Source: Pseudoalteromonas flavipulchra NCIMB 2033 = ATCC BAA-314 (GTDB lineage: Bacteria > Pseudomonadota > Gammaproteobacteria > Enterobacterales > Alteromonadaceae). From it: a stretch of DNA of 64,000 nt. Where the stretch lies: positions 62,001 through 126,000 of the forward strand of contig JWIH01000011.1 of NCBI GenBank assembly GCA_000814665.1, in the 5' to 3' direction. A model generated the notes under the pieces. The model was given only the letters and a program-made list of their open reading frames with translations. It was not told where the DNA came from and did no database searches. The translations under genes were made by a program, and so were the position numbers. Positions 19,803 to 27,866 of the stretch are shown here, piece by piece (within the stretch, counting starts at the first letter, position 1; each line of letters starts with the position of its first letter).

Positions 19803-20331
19803 CTAATTAAACATCTCATCCGTTAATTCAAAGGGTTCCCAAGTCGCTTGCGCTGAACCAATTTCTTCTAAAATGCGTCCTTCCACGCCATCAAACGGTG
19901 CATTAGAAATCCACATTTTTACTTCACCCTTTTCACCAAAACCGAAGATAATATAGGGCTCAACATCGGTTTCTGTTTCGCCTGTGTAATGGGTAATGCT
20001 AGGTAAATTACCCGCGATTTTGTACGCCTTGTCACGCTGTACAGTTAACGCTGCACGATAGTGTTTTCCCTGCTTATAATCCCACCACTGCGCTTTTACT
20101 TTATATGGGATTTCGGCTCCCCAAAATGTCCCACTTCCTACGGCATTTCCCCAACCACCGCCTACCGCACCGGCAGGGGGAGAAAATTGTTCGTCAAATA
20201 TCAATTTCACCATCAAATCGCTTTTTTCGTACGAAGAAATACCTATATGTAATTTTTCTAGCTCGGTATGTGAAGAGCAACTGCAAAGTAACATTACTGC
20301 CAGTAAAACTGGTATAGAACTTATTGTTCAT
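19803..20331 (-). pseudogene. Frameshifted second copy of the Tle1-immunity-like lipoprotein gene
   Basis: This is a close paralogue of the gene at 20401-20931; most of the mature sequence is identical, including QRDKAYKIAGNLPS and YIIFGFGEKGEVKMWISN. The equivalent start is ATG at 20331, preceded by the same GAGGAAAGG leader. One extra base at about 20310 shifts the frame inside the signal peptide, so the intact part reads only from 20294 (163 aa starting MLLCSCSS) with no export signal or good ribosome site. It is probably non-functional in the periplasm, unless the shift is a sequencing error. Confidence 0.72.
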
Positions 20332-20400
20332 CCTTTCCTCTAAGTCGAACATCCCTTGTCTTATTTGTTTTTATCTTAACTTTGGATTGTGGGCGCTTAT

Positions 20401-20931
20401 CTAATTAAACATCTCATCGGTTAATTCAAAGGGCTCCCAAGTCGCCTGTGCTGAACCAATTTCTTCTAAAATGCGTCCTTTAACTCCACTAGCAAACTGA
20501 GAATTAGAAATCCACATTTTTACTTCTCCCTTTTCACCAAACCCAAAGATGATATAAGGATCAACATCGGTCTCCGTTTTGCCTGTGTAATAAGTCACAC
20601 TCGGTAAATTACCCGCGATTTTGTATGCCTTGTCTCGCTGTACTATAAACACAGCACGATAATGCCTGCCTTGCTTATAATCCCACCATTCTGCTTGAAC
20701 TTTATGTGGAATCTCAGCTCCCCAAAACACACCTTTCTTTTGAGCGTTCCCCCAGCAACAGCCTATAGCACCAGCGGGAGGGGAAAATCTATCGTCAAAT
20801 ATCAGCTTTACCATCAGGTCACTGTTTTCATAAGCGGAAATACCTATATGTAATTTTTCTAGCTCGGAATGTGAAGAGCAACTGCAAAGCAGTATTACTG
20901 CCAGTAAAACGGTATAGAGCCTATTAATCAT
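20401..20931 (-). CDS. Putative T6SS lipase immunity lipoprotein (DUF2931-like)
   Basis: The 176-aa product begins MINRLYTVLLAVILLCSC, a lipoprotein-type signal with Cys near residue 18. The mature part resembles DUF2931-type proteins, which often sit beside DUF2235 lipases. Its ATG overlaps the TGA of the lipase gene (ATGA), and the upstream GGAGGAAAGG lies inside the lipase gene, so the two are translationally coupled. The inferred role is to bind the partner lipase in the periplasm and protect the cell from kin delivery. The family call is moderate; the pairing is strong. Confidence 0.7.
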   Translation of the reverse strand: MINRLYTVLLAVILLCSCSSHSELEKLHIGISAYENSDLMVKLIFDDRFSPPAGAIGCCWGNAQKKGVFWGAEIPHKVQAEWWDYKQGRHYRAVFIVQRDKAYKIAGNLPSVTYYTGKTETDVDPYIIFGFGEKGEVKMWISNSQFASGVKGRILEEIGSAQATWEPFELTDEMFN

Positions 20932-22994
20932 CCTTTCCTCCAAATTGATTTATTTCCATTTTTATACGCTTTCCAAATTTGTACCTGCGGTAGCGCTTTT
21001 GCATTATTGTAAAACATTTCCCTTTGTCCATTTTCAGTGGCGTATTTTGCCTTTCTTTCAGCACCATGAGCCATTTTATCCACAGCTCCCGAAAACCGAG
21101 AACTAATATGAATATAATGCTCGTATAACTTCTGCCAAGCTTGGCTTGCTGGCCCAGCTTTAAGAGCTTTAGGTACCAAAGTTGCGACCTCGTTGCTAAG
21201 TTCATAAGGATAGATACTTTGAAGACGCGTCATTTCTTTTAGCGGGACGCCATGTTGAATCGCCTCGTTATACATTTGGTGCAGTCCATAATGGGCAAGG
21301 GTATTATCTATTTTACGTCTCCAAACAGGCCGGTATGTGGTGTAAAAATCCTTGTCTCTTCCCGAGCGACTTGCGCCATATCTTAGCCTTTTAAAGCGGT
21401 AGACCATATCCACATTAATGCCAGGCCACTGATATTTATGTTCAATTGCCAATTTTGCCTGTTGTACTTTTGCTTCATGCTCTTTATTTCCGGGAATACC
21501 ACGAATACGCTTTAAAGGATACTCAATATCAATACTGATAGGGGCATACCCGCCCCCAATATCAGAATGAACGCCTGGCAGATAATCTTCCTTATGATTA
21601 GCAAACAAACTACCGCCTTTATTTTTTAATGAGCTTAGTGGGAATTTATCACGTCGCTCATCCCAAGCCGTTAAGTGATATACAGCCCCTGCGCTGGCCT
21701 GATTGAGATCGAGTCTAGCTGCATCGTCTAACTCATCTCTGGCATACAGCTCACCATGATCATTATCTCCATCCCCTCCAATAGACGCAACGGTATCGAA
21801 AATACCAACAAAGCGAAATACCACCTCTTTATTCGCTAATTTAGTATCTTGCTTTTCTCTCATTTCATTAATCAGATTAACAAACGCTCGTGCTGCCGCT
21901 GCGCCACGGCTAAAGCCAAAACAATCAACCAATAGAGTGTTACAAAGCTCAATTAATCCATTGTTATTTATGAACTTATCCAAGTCTGACACCGCTTCAA
22001 CTAGCCTTTCGTCAAAAGAGTATGCAATTGCCAGATCGATGGTCGAATCTTTCTTTCCAGCCGAAGTGCCAACTCCTTCAATATATGAAGAAGTGGTAAA
22101 CTTACCTTCATTTTCATACAACTCATGGAGCTTAGCGATATTCGTCGGCTCTTTATCATCAAAGGGGTCCAAAATATCGTTGTACTTGTTGTTGCCTGTA
22201 CCATCAAAGAAAATCCCGATACTCGGAGGCTCGCTAATAAAATATAGGTGTATATTACCCTCACCTGACACTCTGTGTTTAATCAGCTGCACTCCGCCCT
22301 CAGCGCCAATCTTAAGTGCTTTTACTTTTTCTATATCAAGTAGGTCTGCATATGGCACATTTTTAAAAAGCACCTGCTCCGGCACACCTAAGATTTTTGC
22401 TTTTAGGCTATAGCGACCATCTTCACTCAACTTGCCGAATATCAGAGGCGTTTGTGTTGCCCCTTCAGAGGCTCTGGACAATGTGGGAGTATTAGCACCT
22501 TGGATCACAAAACTCACCGCCAACTCCCCTTCCAGCGACACCAATATGCGCTTTTCAGCCACCTCAGGTGATTTATCGACGTTAATCGAGGCCAATACCT
22601 GTTCAACCGGTGTTAACGGGTCTAATTGGCTTGCGCCAATGGGCTGATTAGGATCAACCCCACCACTGCTTGTAAAGGCATTGTTTCTAATCTCTGCTTT
22701 GAAATAAGACTTGCGTTTAACGATGATTAGCTGCTCTCTAGAACCGGCAGCACTGCCAGACCTTACACTTTGTAAGCCCTTTTTGGTCTTTATAAAAACA
22801 CGAGTAAATTCGTCACGCTTAACATGGCGCCAATTATGTCTTTGTTGCAATACTATCCAATCACTGGCATGAGGCTTTAGTTGCGTTCTAATTTCTGACG
22901 GTAAATGAGCGGTTGTGGTATGGGGTGGTAAGACTTCCAGCTCATCGATTTGTTGGTCAATCAACCAATTATGTTTTTCTTCAACTATTTTCAT
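20928..22994 (-). CDS. DUF2235 (Tle1-like) alpha/beta-hydrolase, putative T6SS lipase effector
   Basis: This 688-aa protein has a DUF2235 domain from about residue 255, with IGIFFDGTGNNKYND, the nucleophile elbow CFGFSRGAAAARAF (Ser near 362), FDTVAS (Asp near 400) and VHSDIGGGYAP (His near 476). These match Tle1-type phospholipases delivered by type VI secretion. The first ~250 residues are of unknown fold and contain no PAAR or VgrG signature. No signal peptide is present. No secretion genes lie in the window, so delivery is inferred. It is followed by a coupled immunity-like gene and a broken duplicate. Confidence 0.82.
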   Translation of the reverse strand: MKIVEEKHNWLIDQQIDELEVLPPHTTTAHLPSEIRTQLKPHASDWIVLQQRHNWRHVKRDEFTRVFIKTKKGLQSVRSGSAAGSREQLIIVKRKSYFKAEIRNNAFTSSGGVDPNQPIGASQLDPLTPVEQVLASINVDKSPEVAEKRILVSLEGELAVSFVIQGANTPTLSRASEGATQTPLIFGKLSEDGRYSLKAKILGVPEQVLFKNVPYADLLDIEKVKALKIGAEGGVQLIKHRVSGEGNIHLYFISEPPSIGIFFDGTGNNKYNDILDPFDDKEPTNIAKLHELYENEGKFTTSSYIEGVGTSAGKKDSTIDLAIAYSFDERLVEAVSDLDKFINNNGLIELCNTLLVDCFGFSRGAAAARAFVNLINEMREKQDTKLANKEVVFRFVGIFDTVASIGGDGDNDHGELYARDELDDAARLDLNQASAGAVYHLTAWDERRDKFPLSSLKNKGGSLFANHKEDYLPGVHSDIGGGYAPISIDIEYPLKRIRGIPGNKEHEAKVQQAKLAIEHKYQWPGINVDMVYRFKRLRYGASRSGRDKDFYTTYRPVWRRKIDNTLAHYGLHQMYNEAIQHGVPLKEMTRLQSIYPYELSNEVATLVPKALKAGPASQAWQKLYEHYIHISSRFSGAVDKMAHGAERKAKYATENGQREMFYNNAKALPQVQIWKAYKNGNKSIWRKG

Positions 22995-23241
22995 CCTTGT
23001 TCACCAGAGTTAGTTTTTTATATCATCCTTTCGCATTAAAACAGGCTAACATTTAACCACTCAGTTGGTAAATAAAATTTAATAAAATCGTAAATAAAAC
23101 GTCTTATGGCGATAAGTTTTCAACGCTTAGGTCTTTGCTATATCAGCCGCAAAAGTAATGTGTGAGTTAGCCAAACTTTTTACATCATTTGTCACCCATA
23201 AATGATAGGATCGCCGCAATTGTCAGTAATGAGTCAAATTT

Positions 23242-24837
23242 ATGCTTTCGTGTAACAACATCACTATGCAGTTTGGTGCAAAACCACTGTTTGAGAATAT
23301 TTCCGTTAAGTTTGGTGACGGCAACCGCTACGGTCTAATAGGCGCTAACGGCTGCGGTAAATCCACCTTTATGAAAATCCTAAGCAAAGAGCTAGAGCCA
23401 AGTGCAGGTAACGTAAATTACGATCCAAACGAGCGCATCGCTAAGCTAAATCAGGATCAATTTGCCTACGAGCAATATACGGTTGTAGACACAGTGATCA
23501 TGGGCCATAAAGAGCTGTGGGAAATCAAGCAAGAGCGCGATCGCATTTACTCATTACCGGAAATGAGCGAAGAAGACGGCATGCGTGTTGCCGACCTTGA
23601 AACGCAATTTGCTGAAATGGATGGCTATTCTGCAGAAGCAAAAGCGGGGGAATTACTCCTCGGTGTGGGTATTCCAACCGAGCAACATTATGGCTTGATG
23701 TCAGAAGTTGCTCCGGGCTGGAAACTGCGTGTACTACTTGCACAGGTATTATTTGCAGAGCCAGATATCATGCTCCTAGACGAACCAACCAACAACTTGG
23801 ATATCTATACTATCAAGTGGTTAGAAGACGTATTGAATCAGCGTGATTGTACTATGATCATCATCTCGCACGACCGCCACTTCTTAAACTCAGTGTGTAC
23901 ACACATGGCGGATATCGACTATGGCGATCTGCGTATTTACTCAGGTAATTACGATGAATACATGTTTGCGGCAACGCAAGCTCGCGAGCGCCTGTTGTCA
24001 GACAACGCCAAGAAAAAGGCGCAAATTGCTGAGCTACAGCAATTCGTTTCGCGCTTCTCTGCAAACGCCTCAAAAGCGAAGCAAGCGACATCTCGTGCTA
24101 AGCAAATTGACAAGATCCAACTGGAAGAAGTTAAAGCATCAAGTCGTCAAAATCCATTTATTCGTTTCGAGCAAGAAAAGCCGCTATTCCGTAACGCACT
24201 TGAGCTTATCTCGCTATCACAAGGTTATGACGACACCCTATTCTCTGACCTAAATGGCCTTGTTGAAGTTGGCGAGAAAGTTGCCATCATCGGTGAAAAC
24301 GGTGCGGGTAAAACGACACTACTCAACACCTTAGCGGGTCGTAAAGCGCCGCAAGCAGGTGAGTATAAATGGTCAGAAAACGCCAATATTGGTTACTATG
24401 CGCAAGACCATGCTGACGAATTTGAAAAAGATCTGGATCTTTTCCAATGGATGGAACAGTGGCAACAGCCAGGCGATGATGAGCAAGTCGTACGCGGCTT
24501 CCTTGGCCGTATGCTGTTCTCTCAAAACGACATCAAAAAGTCAGTTAAGGTGATCTCAGGTGGTGAACAAGGCCGTATGCTATTTGGTAAAATCATGATG
24601 CATAAGCCAAATATCCTACTAATGGACGAACCAACGAACCACATGGATATGGAATCAATCGAGTCTCTCAACTTGGCACTTGAACAATACGAAGGTACGT
24701 TATTCTTCGTATCGCACGACCGCCAGTTTGTCTCATCACTTGCAACGCGCATTTGGGAAATAAAAGACGGTAAGATCACCGACTTCCATGGTACGTACGA
24801 CGAATACCTCGCGAAGAAAGCGGCTGAAGCCGTATAA
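23242..24837 (+). CDS. ybiT: ABC-F family ATPase YbiT
   Basis: The 531-aa protein has two ABC ATPase domains in one chain and no membrane segments, as expected of ABC-F translation factors. Walker A motifs are GANGCGKST (near residue 35) and GENGAGKTT (near 353). Walker B motifs are [12 protein letters not shown] and [12 protein letters not shown]. The first signature is degenerate ([15 protein letters not shown]), a YbiT feature. It is closely similar to E. coli YbiT throughout. ABC-F proteins act at the ribosomal E site; the specific role of YbiT is poorly known. A terminator follows. Confidence 0.92.
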   Translation: MLSCNNITMQFGAKPLFENISVKFGDGNRYGLIGANGCGKSTFMKILSKELEPSAGNVNYDPNERIAKLNQDQFAYEQYTVVDTVIMGHKELWEIKQERDRIYSLPEMSEEDGMRVADLETQFAEMDGYSAEAKAGELLLGVGIPTEQHYGLMSEVAPGWKLRVLLAQVLFAEPDIMLLDEPTNNLDIYTIKWLEDVLNQRDCTMIIISHDRHFLNSVCTHMADIDYGDLRIYSGNYDEYMFAATQARERLLSDNAKKKAQIAELQQFVSRFSANASKAKQATSRAKQIDKIQLEEVKASSRQNPFIRFEQEKPLFRNALELISLSQGYDDTLFSDLNGLVEVGEKVAIIGENGAGKTTLLNTLAGRKAPQAGEYKWSENANIGYYAQDHADEFEKDLDLFQWMEQWQQPGDDEQVVRGFLGRMLFSQNDIKKSVKVISGGEQGRMLFGKIMMHKPNILLMDEPTNHMDMESIESLNLALEQYEGTLFFVSHDRQFVSSLATRIWEIKDGKITDFHGTYDEYLAKKAAEAV

Positions 24838-24848
24838 GATTAGACTGT

Positions 24849-24875
24849 AAAGGGCCAAATTGGCCCTTTGTATTT
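24849..24875 (+). terminator. Intrinsic terminator after ybiT
   Basis: AAAGGGCCAA pairs with TTGGCCCTTT around a one-base loop and is followed by GTATTTT, 12 bases past the ybiT stop. Confidence 0.8.
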
Positions 24876-24989
24876 TCTCAAGCACATCGGATCTTTGCCC
24901 CCTCATAAACCAGCACAAAAAATAGACAAACCCGCAATTTTACTGTTAGGATTGTTCTCGCAAAAATTGGAATAATAAAAGGGTCGGCT

Positions 24990-25220
24990 ATGGAACGTTT
25001 ACAGAATATGTATTCGATAATGTTGCTGTCTAAGCTGAAAGCAAGCTTTCCAGAATCGTGCGATATCAATCATCACACTTTTTCACTCCCGCATGTGGAT
25101 CAACAACTACTCGAAGATGTTGTAACCACTCACCTCAATGAAGGGCTTATCCAAGCGGATGGCCGTGATCAGTATAGTTTAACGACAAAAGCGATTGCAC
25201 TGTTTGGCGAAGACGAATAA
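24990..25220 (+). CDS. Small hypothetical protein
   Basis: The 76-aa product is soluble and moderately acidic. The C-terminal half (LLEDVVTTHLNEGLIQADGR then DQYSLTTKAIALF) reads like a small winged helix, but there is no clear family match. GGGTCGG lies upstream of the ATG. It lies alone between ybiT and the cyclophilin gene. Confidence 0.6.
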   Translation: MERLQNMYSIMLLSKLKASFPESCDINHHTFSLPHVDQQLLEDVVTTHLNEGLIQADGRDQYSLTTKAIALFGEDE

Positions 25221-25249
25221 CGAAAACAATTACTTAATAACACAGAAAT

Positions 25250-25347
25250 AAGCGCACCGAAGTGCGCTTCCAAGTTATTAACCTGAGATCAGGTTAACTA
25301 GGGACTGTGATGCTATCGTTAGCATCTGCAACCAAACTGATTTGGTT
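25250..25347. repeat. Cluster of four hairpins between convergent genes
   Basis: Four consecutive inverted repeats lie within 100 bases: 25250-25269 (AAGCGCAC type), a 20-bp dyad TTAACCTGAGATCAGGTTAA at 25278-25297, GATGCTA/TAGCATC at 25309-25326, and AACCAAA/TTTGGTT at 25330-25347, which touches the cyclophilin stop. None has a long T-run. The cluster may act as a bidirectional transcript end. Confidence 0.55.
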
Positions 25348-26107
25348 ACCTATGAAATCTACGTCTAAATCCGAAAATACCAGCAAGTAACATAAGGCCG
25401 GCAAACATTGAACCGCCAGATGAATCAGAGTCAGTTGAAGGCTTATCAGGCACTTGATCAATCAAGGTATTTGCTTTTGGGCTTAAGCCTTGAGCTGATT
25501 TGGGGTCATCATCCAGCACAGTAACTGCGTTTATGGTCACAAAGTTAGCTGCCCCCGGCTCACTATTGCTATCTTTACACTGTTCATCAGTGAAGTTAAC
25601 TAATGGCACATTACCACAACGAGGAATTTTTGCTATCGCTTCTAATATTTCCATGCCATCACCAGTCACTTGACCAAAAACTGTGAAGCCACCGTTGTCA
25701 ACGTCCAAATTTTTACTGTTGTCTACCAAATTAAAGAACCATTGGCTTGTCGCACTGTCAGGTCTATTTGCTACCTTTGCCATTGCAATAGTGCCTTTTA
25801 CGTTAGACCACTCAGGTTCATTTTTTACAGCATCGTAAGTAGCGATGGCGTCAAGAGGCACGTCTCCTTCATATTTGAAGCCGCCACCTTGCACAACAAA
25901 ATCTGGAATAACGCGGTGAATTACGGTATCAGAATAACGCCCGTTATCTACGTATTTCAAAAAGTTTTCCACGGTTTTAGGCGTGCTTTCATCAAATAGA
26001 TTGACCTGAAAGCTACCATGAGAAGTTTGAAATTCGACAATCGTTGCATTAGCAGCGAAGCTGCCCAACAAAGTTGAAGCGAGCAATAGAGAGTTTAGCT
26101 TGAACAT
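25346..26107 (-). CDS. Periplasmic cyclophilin-type peptidyl-prolyl isomerase with sorting tail
   Basis: The 253-aa protein has a signal peptide (cleavage after SFAANA), a cyclophilin domain at ~22-190 with the active-site region VIHRVIPDFVVQGGGF, and a linker rich in Asp and Ser. The C-terminus is SSGGSMFAGLMLLAGIFGF followed by RRRFHR, a Gly-Gly / hydrophobic helix / basic tail like GlyGly-CTERM proteins processed by rhombosortase. Such tails direct cleavage and surface or extracellular release. E. coli PpiA lacks this tail. No rhombosortase gene lies in the window. Confidence 0.85.
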   Translation of the reverse strand: MFKLNSLLLASTLLGSFAANATIVEFQTSHGSFQVNLFDESTPKTVENFLKYVDNGRYSDTVIHRVIPDFVVQGGGFKYEGDVPLDAIATYDAVKNEPEWSNVKGTIAMAKVANRPDSATSQWFFNLVDNSKNLDVDNGGFTVFGQVTGDGMEILEAIAKIPRCGNVPLVNFTDEQCKDSNSEPGAANFVTINAVTVLDDDPKSAQGLSPKANTLIDQVPDKPSTDSDSSGGSMFAGLMLLAGIFGFRRRFHR

Positions 26108-26385
26108 ACTTTTCCACTTGGTTATTTTAATTCTCTTTGCAAACTAGAATAAAAATTTATTTATAAGTCGGCTAGCAATTCATTGCCAGTGGTAACAATT
26201 AAGAACATTTGCAGACTTAGATTTACAAAAACCGGTTAGGAACCCACCACATCTTGAGCAAGCTTTAGTCAAACAAACGAATTTCACCGCATAACTCCTC
26301 GGAGTAGACGGTTTATACATGCAACACTTCGTCATTTTTTATATGATGCGCCCGATTATAATTCTAAATCCAGGACAACAAGTAT

Positions 26386-27642
26386 ATGAGTAATTCCTCT
26401 GAAGCGACGATGGAGATGAATACCGTCAGTGATGGGCGCTGGACCCAACACGACACCCATTGGGTGTTGAGTTTATTTGGCACTGCGGTCGGCGCAGGTA
26501 TTTTATTCTTGCCAATTAACATTGGTATTGGTGGTTTTTGGCCACTACTAATCATGACCGTGCTTGCCTTCCCTATGACCTTTTTAGCACACCGAGGATT
26601 GGCTCGGTTCGTCCTTTCATCAAAGCAAAAAGATGCCGATTTTACGGATGTAGTAGAAGAGCACTTCGGCGCAGGTGCTGGCCGTTTAATTTCCTTACTT
26701 TACTTTTTCTCTATTTTTCCTATTTTGCTTATTTATGGTGTTGGCCTAACCAATACCGTCGACAGCTTTATAGTCAATCAACTTGGCTTTGAGTCACCGT
26801 CTCGTATTTTACTCTCTGGTGTGCTCGTTGCCGGGATGATTGCCATTATGCTAGGCGGCGAAAAACTGCTACTGCGTGCTTTTGCTATTTTGGTTTACCC
26901 GCTGGTTGGGGTATTACTGTTTTTGTCACTCTATTTAGTGCCTAACTGGCAAATGCCAGTGGTAAGCACGCCTGATGTTGCGAGCTTAACCGAGTTACTT
27001 TGGCTATCCGTTCCTATCGTAGTATTTTCATTTAGCCATGCAGCCGCCATTTCTAGCTTTGCTAACGTACAGCGTCGTCACTACAAAAGTGAGGCAGTTC
27101 AAAAATCAGAAGCGATCCTTCGTACGACCTCCATTATGTTGATAGTGTTTGTTTTGCTATTCGTATTCTCCTGCGTATTCTCTTTAACACCAGAGCAAAT
27201 GGAAGAAGCAAAATCGGCGAACGTGTCTGTTTTATCCTATTTAGCTAACGTGTATAACAATCCGTTTATTGAAATGCTTGGCCCTCTTGTGGCATTTATC
27301 GCGATTACTTCGTCTTTCCTAGGCCATTTCCTTGGTGCACGTGAAAGCTTTAACGGCCTTGCAACCAAGCAAACGAGCATGAGCTATAAGCTTGCTGACA
27401 AGCTAGGCGTGGTATTTATGTTTGTTGCTATTTGGGTATGCGCCGTATTAAACCCAAGTATTTTGGACATGATGGGGGCTATCTCAGGTCCAATCATTGC
27501 GATGATTTTGTTTATCATGCCAACCATTGCCGTGTTTAAAGTACCGGCACTACAAAAATACAAAAGCCACATTGGCACTTATTTTGTGCTATTTGTCGGC
27601 TTGCTGGCGGTTTCTGCATTACTCTATAACATGCTAGGCTAA
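26386..27642 (+). CDS. HAAAP family amino-acid/proton (serine/threonine-type) transporter
   Basis: The 418-aa protein has about eleven membrane helices. The N-terminal motif WVLSLFGTAVGAGILFLPIN is diagnostic of the hydroxy/aromatic amino-acid permease family (SdaC, TdcC, YhaO). It should import an amino acid with H+ or Na+. The exact substrate cannot be assigned; similarity of motifs favours the serine/threonine subgroup. It is monocistronic with a clear terminator. Confidence 0.88.
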   Translation: MSNSSEATMEMNTVSDGRWTQHDTHWVLSLFGTAVGAGILFLPINIGIGGFWPLLIMTVLAFPMTFLAHRGLARFVLSSKQKDADFTDVVEEHFGAGAGRLISLLYFFSIFPILLIYGVGLTNTVDSFIVNQLGFESPSRILLSGVLVAGMIAIMLGGEKLLLRAFAILVYPLVGVLLFLSLYLVPNWQMPVVSTPDVASLTELLWLSVPIVVFSFSHAAAISSFANVQRRHYKSEAVQKSEAILRTTSIMLIVFVLLFVFSCVFSLTPEQMEEAKSANVSVLSYLANVYNNPFIEMLGPLVAFIAITSSFLGHFLGARESFNGLATKQTSMSYKLADKLGVVFMFVAIWVCAVLNPSILDMMGAISGPIIAMILFIMPTIAVFKVPALQKYKSHIGTYFVLFVGLLAVSALLYNMLG

Positions 27643-27648
27643 CCAATA

Positions 27649-27682
27649 GGGAGGCATCGCCTCCCTCACCTCTCTTTTTTTC
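27649..27682 (+). terminator. Intrinsic terminator after the amino-acid transporter
   Basis: GGGAGGC pairs with GCCTCCC around a 3-base loop, followed by a C/T-rich tract with a run of seven T. Confidence 0.75.
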
Positions 27683-27687
27683 TTGTT

Positions 27688-27866
27688 GCTTATCTTCATG
27701 GCAGTTCAGACTAAATATAGTACTAGTTTTCAATGTATTGAATGAACCACCATAACCAAAAAATGAATTTTGACTTAGCTTATCCTCATGGCAGTTCAAC
27801 CTATATTATGGTAGTTTTCAGTGTCTTAAATTGAATACTACAACCAAACGATGAATTTTGACTTTC
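27688..27866. repeat. Imperfect tandem duplication upstream of the SNF2 helicase gene
   Basis: Two copies of a ~90-base unit lie head to tail (27688-27777 and 27778-27866). Each begins GCTTATC-TCATGGCAGTTCA and ends with ATGAATTTTGACTT. The second copy ends in the helicase start codon and first codons (27851); the first copy carries the same start but runs into a stop soon after. The duplication thus includes the gene's leader and translation start. Confidence 0.75.

Noticed and set aside
19803..24837. T6SS structural cluster around the lipase
   Set aside because: Flanking genes are phospholipid enzymes and ybiT; no VgrG, Hcp, PAAR or sheath genes occur.
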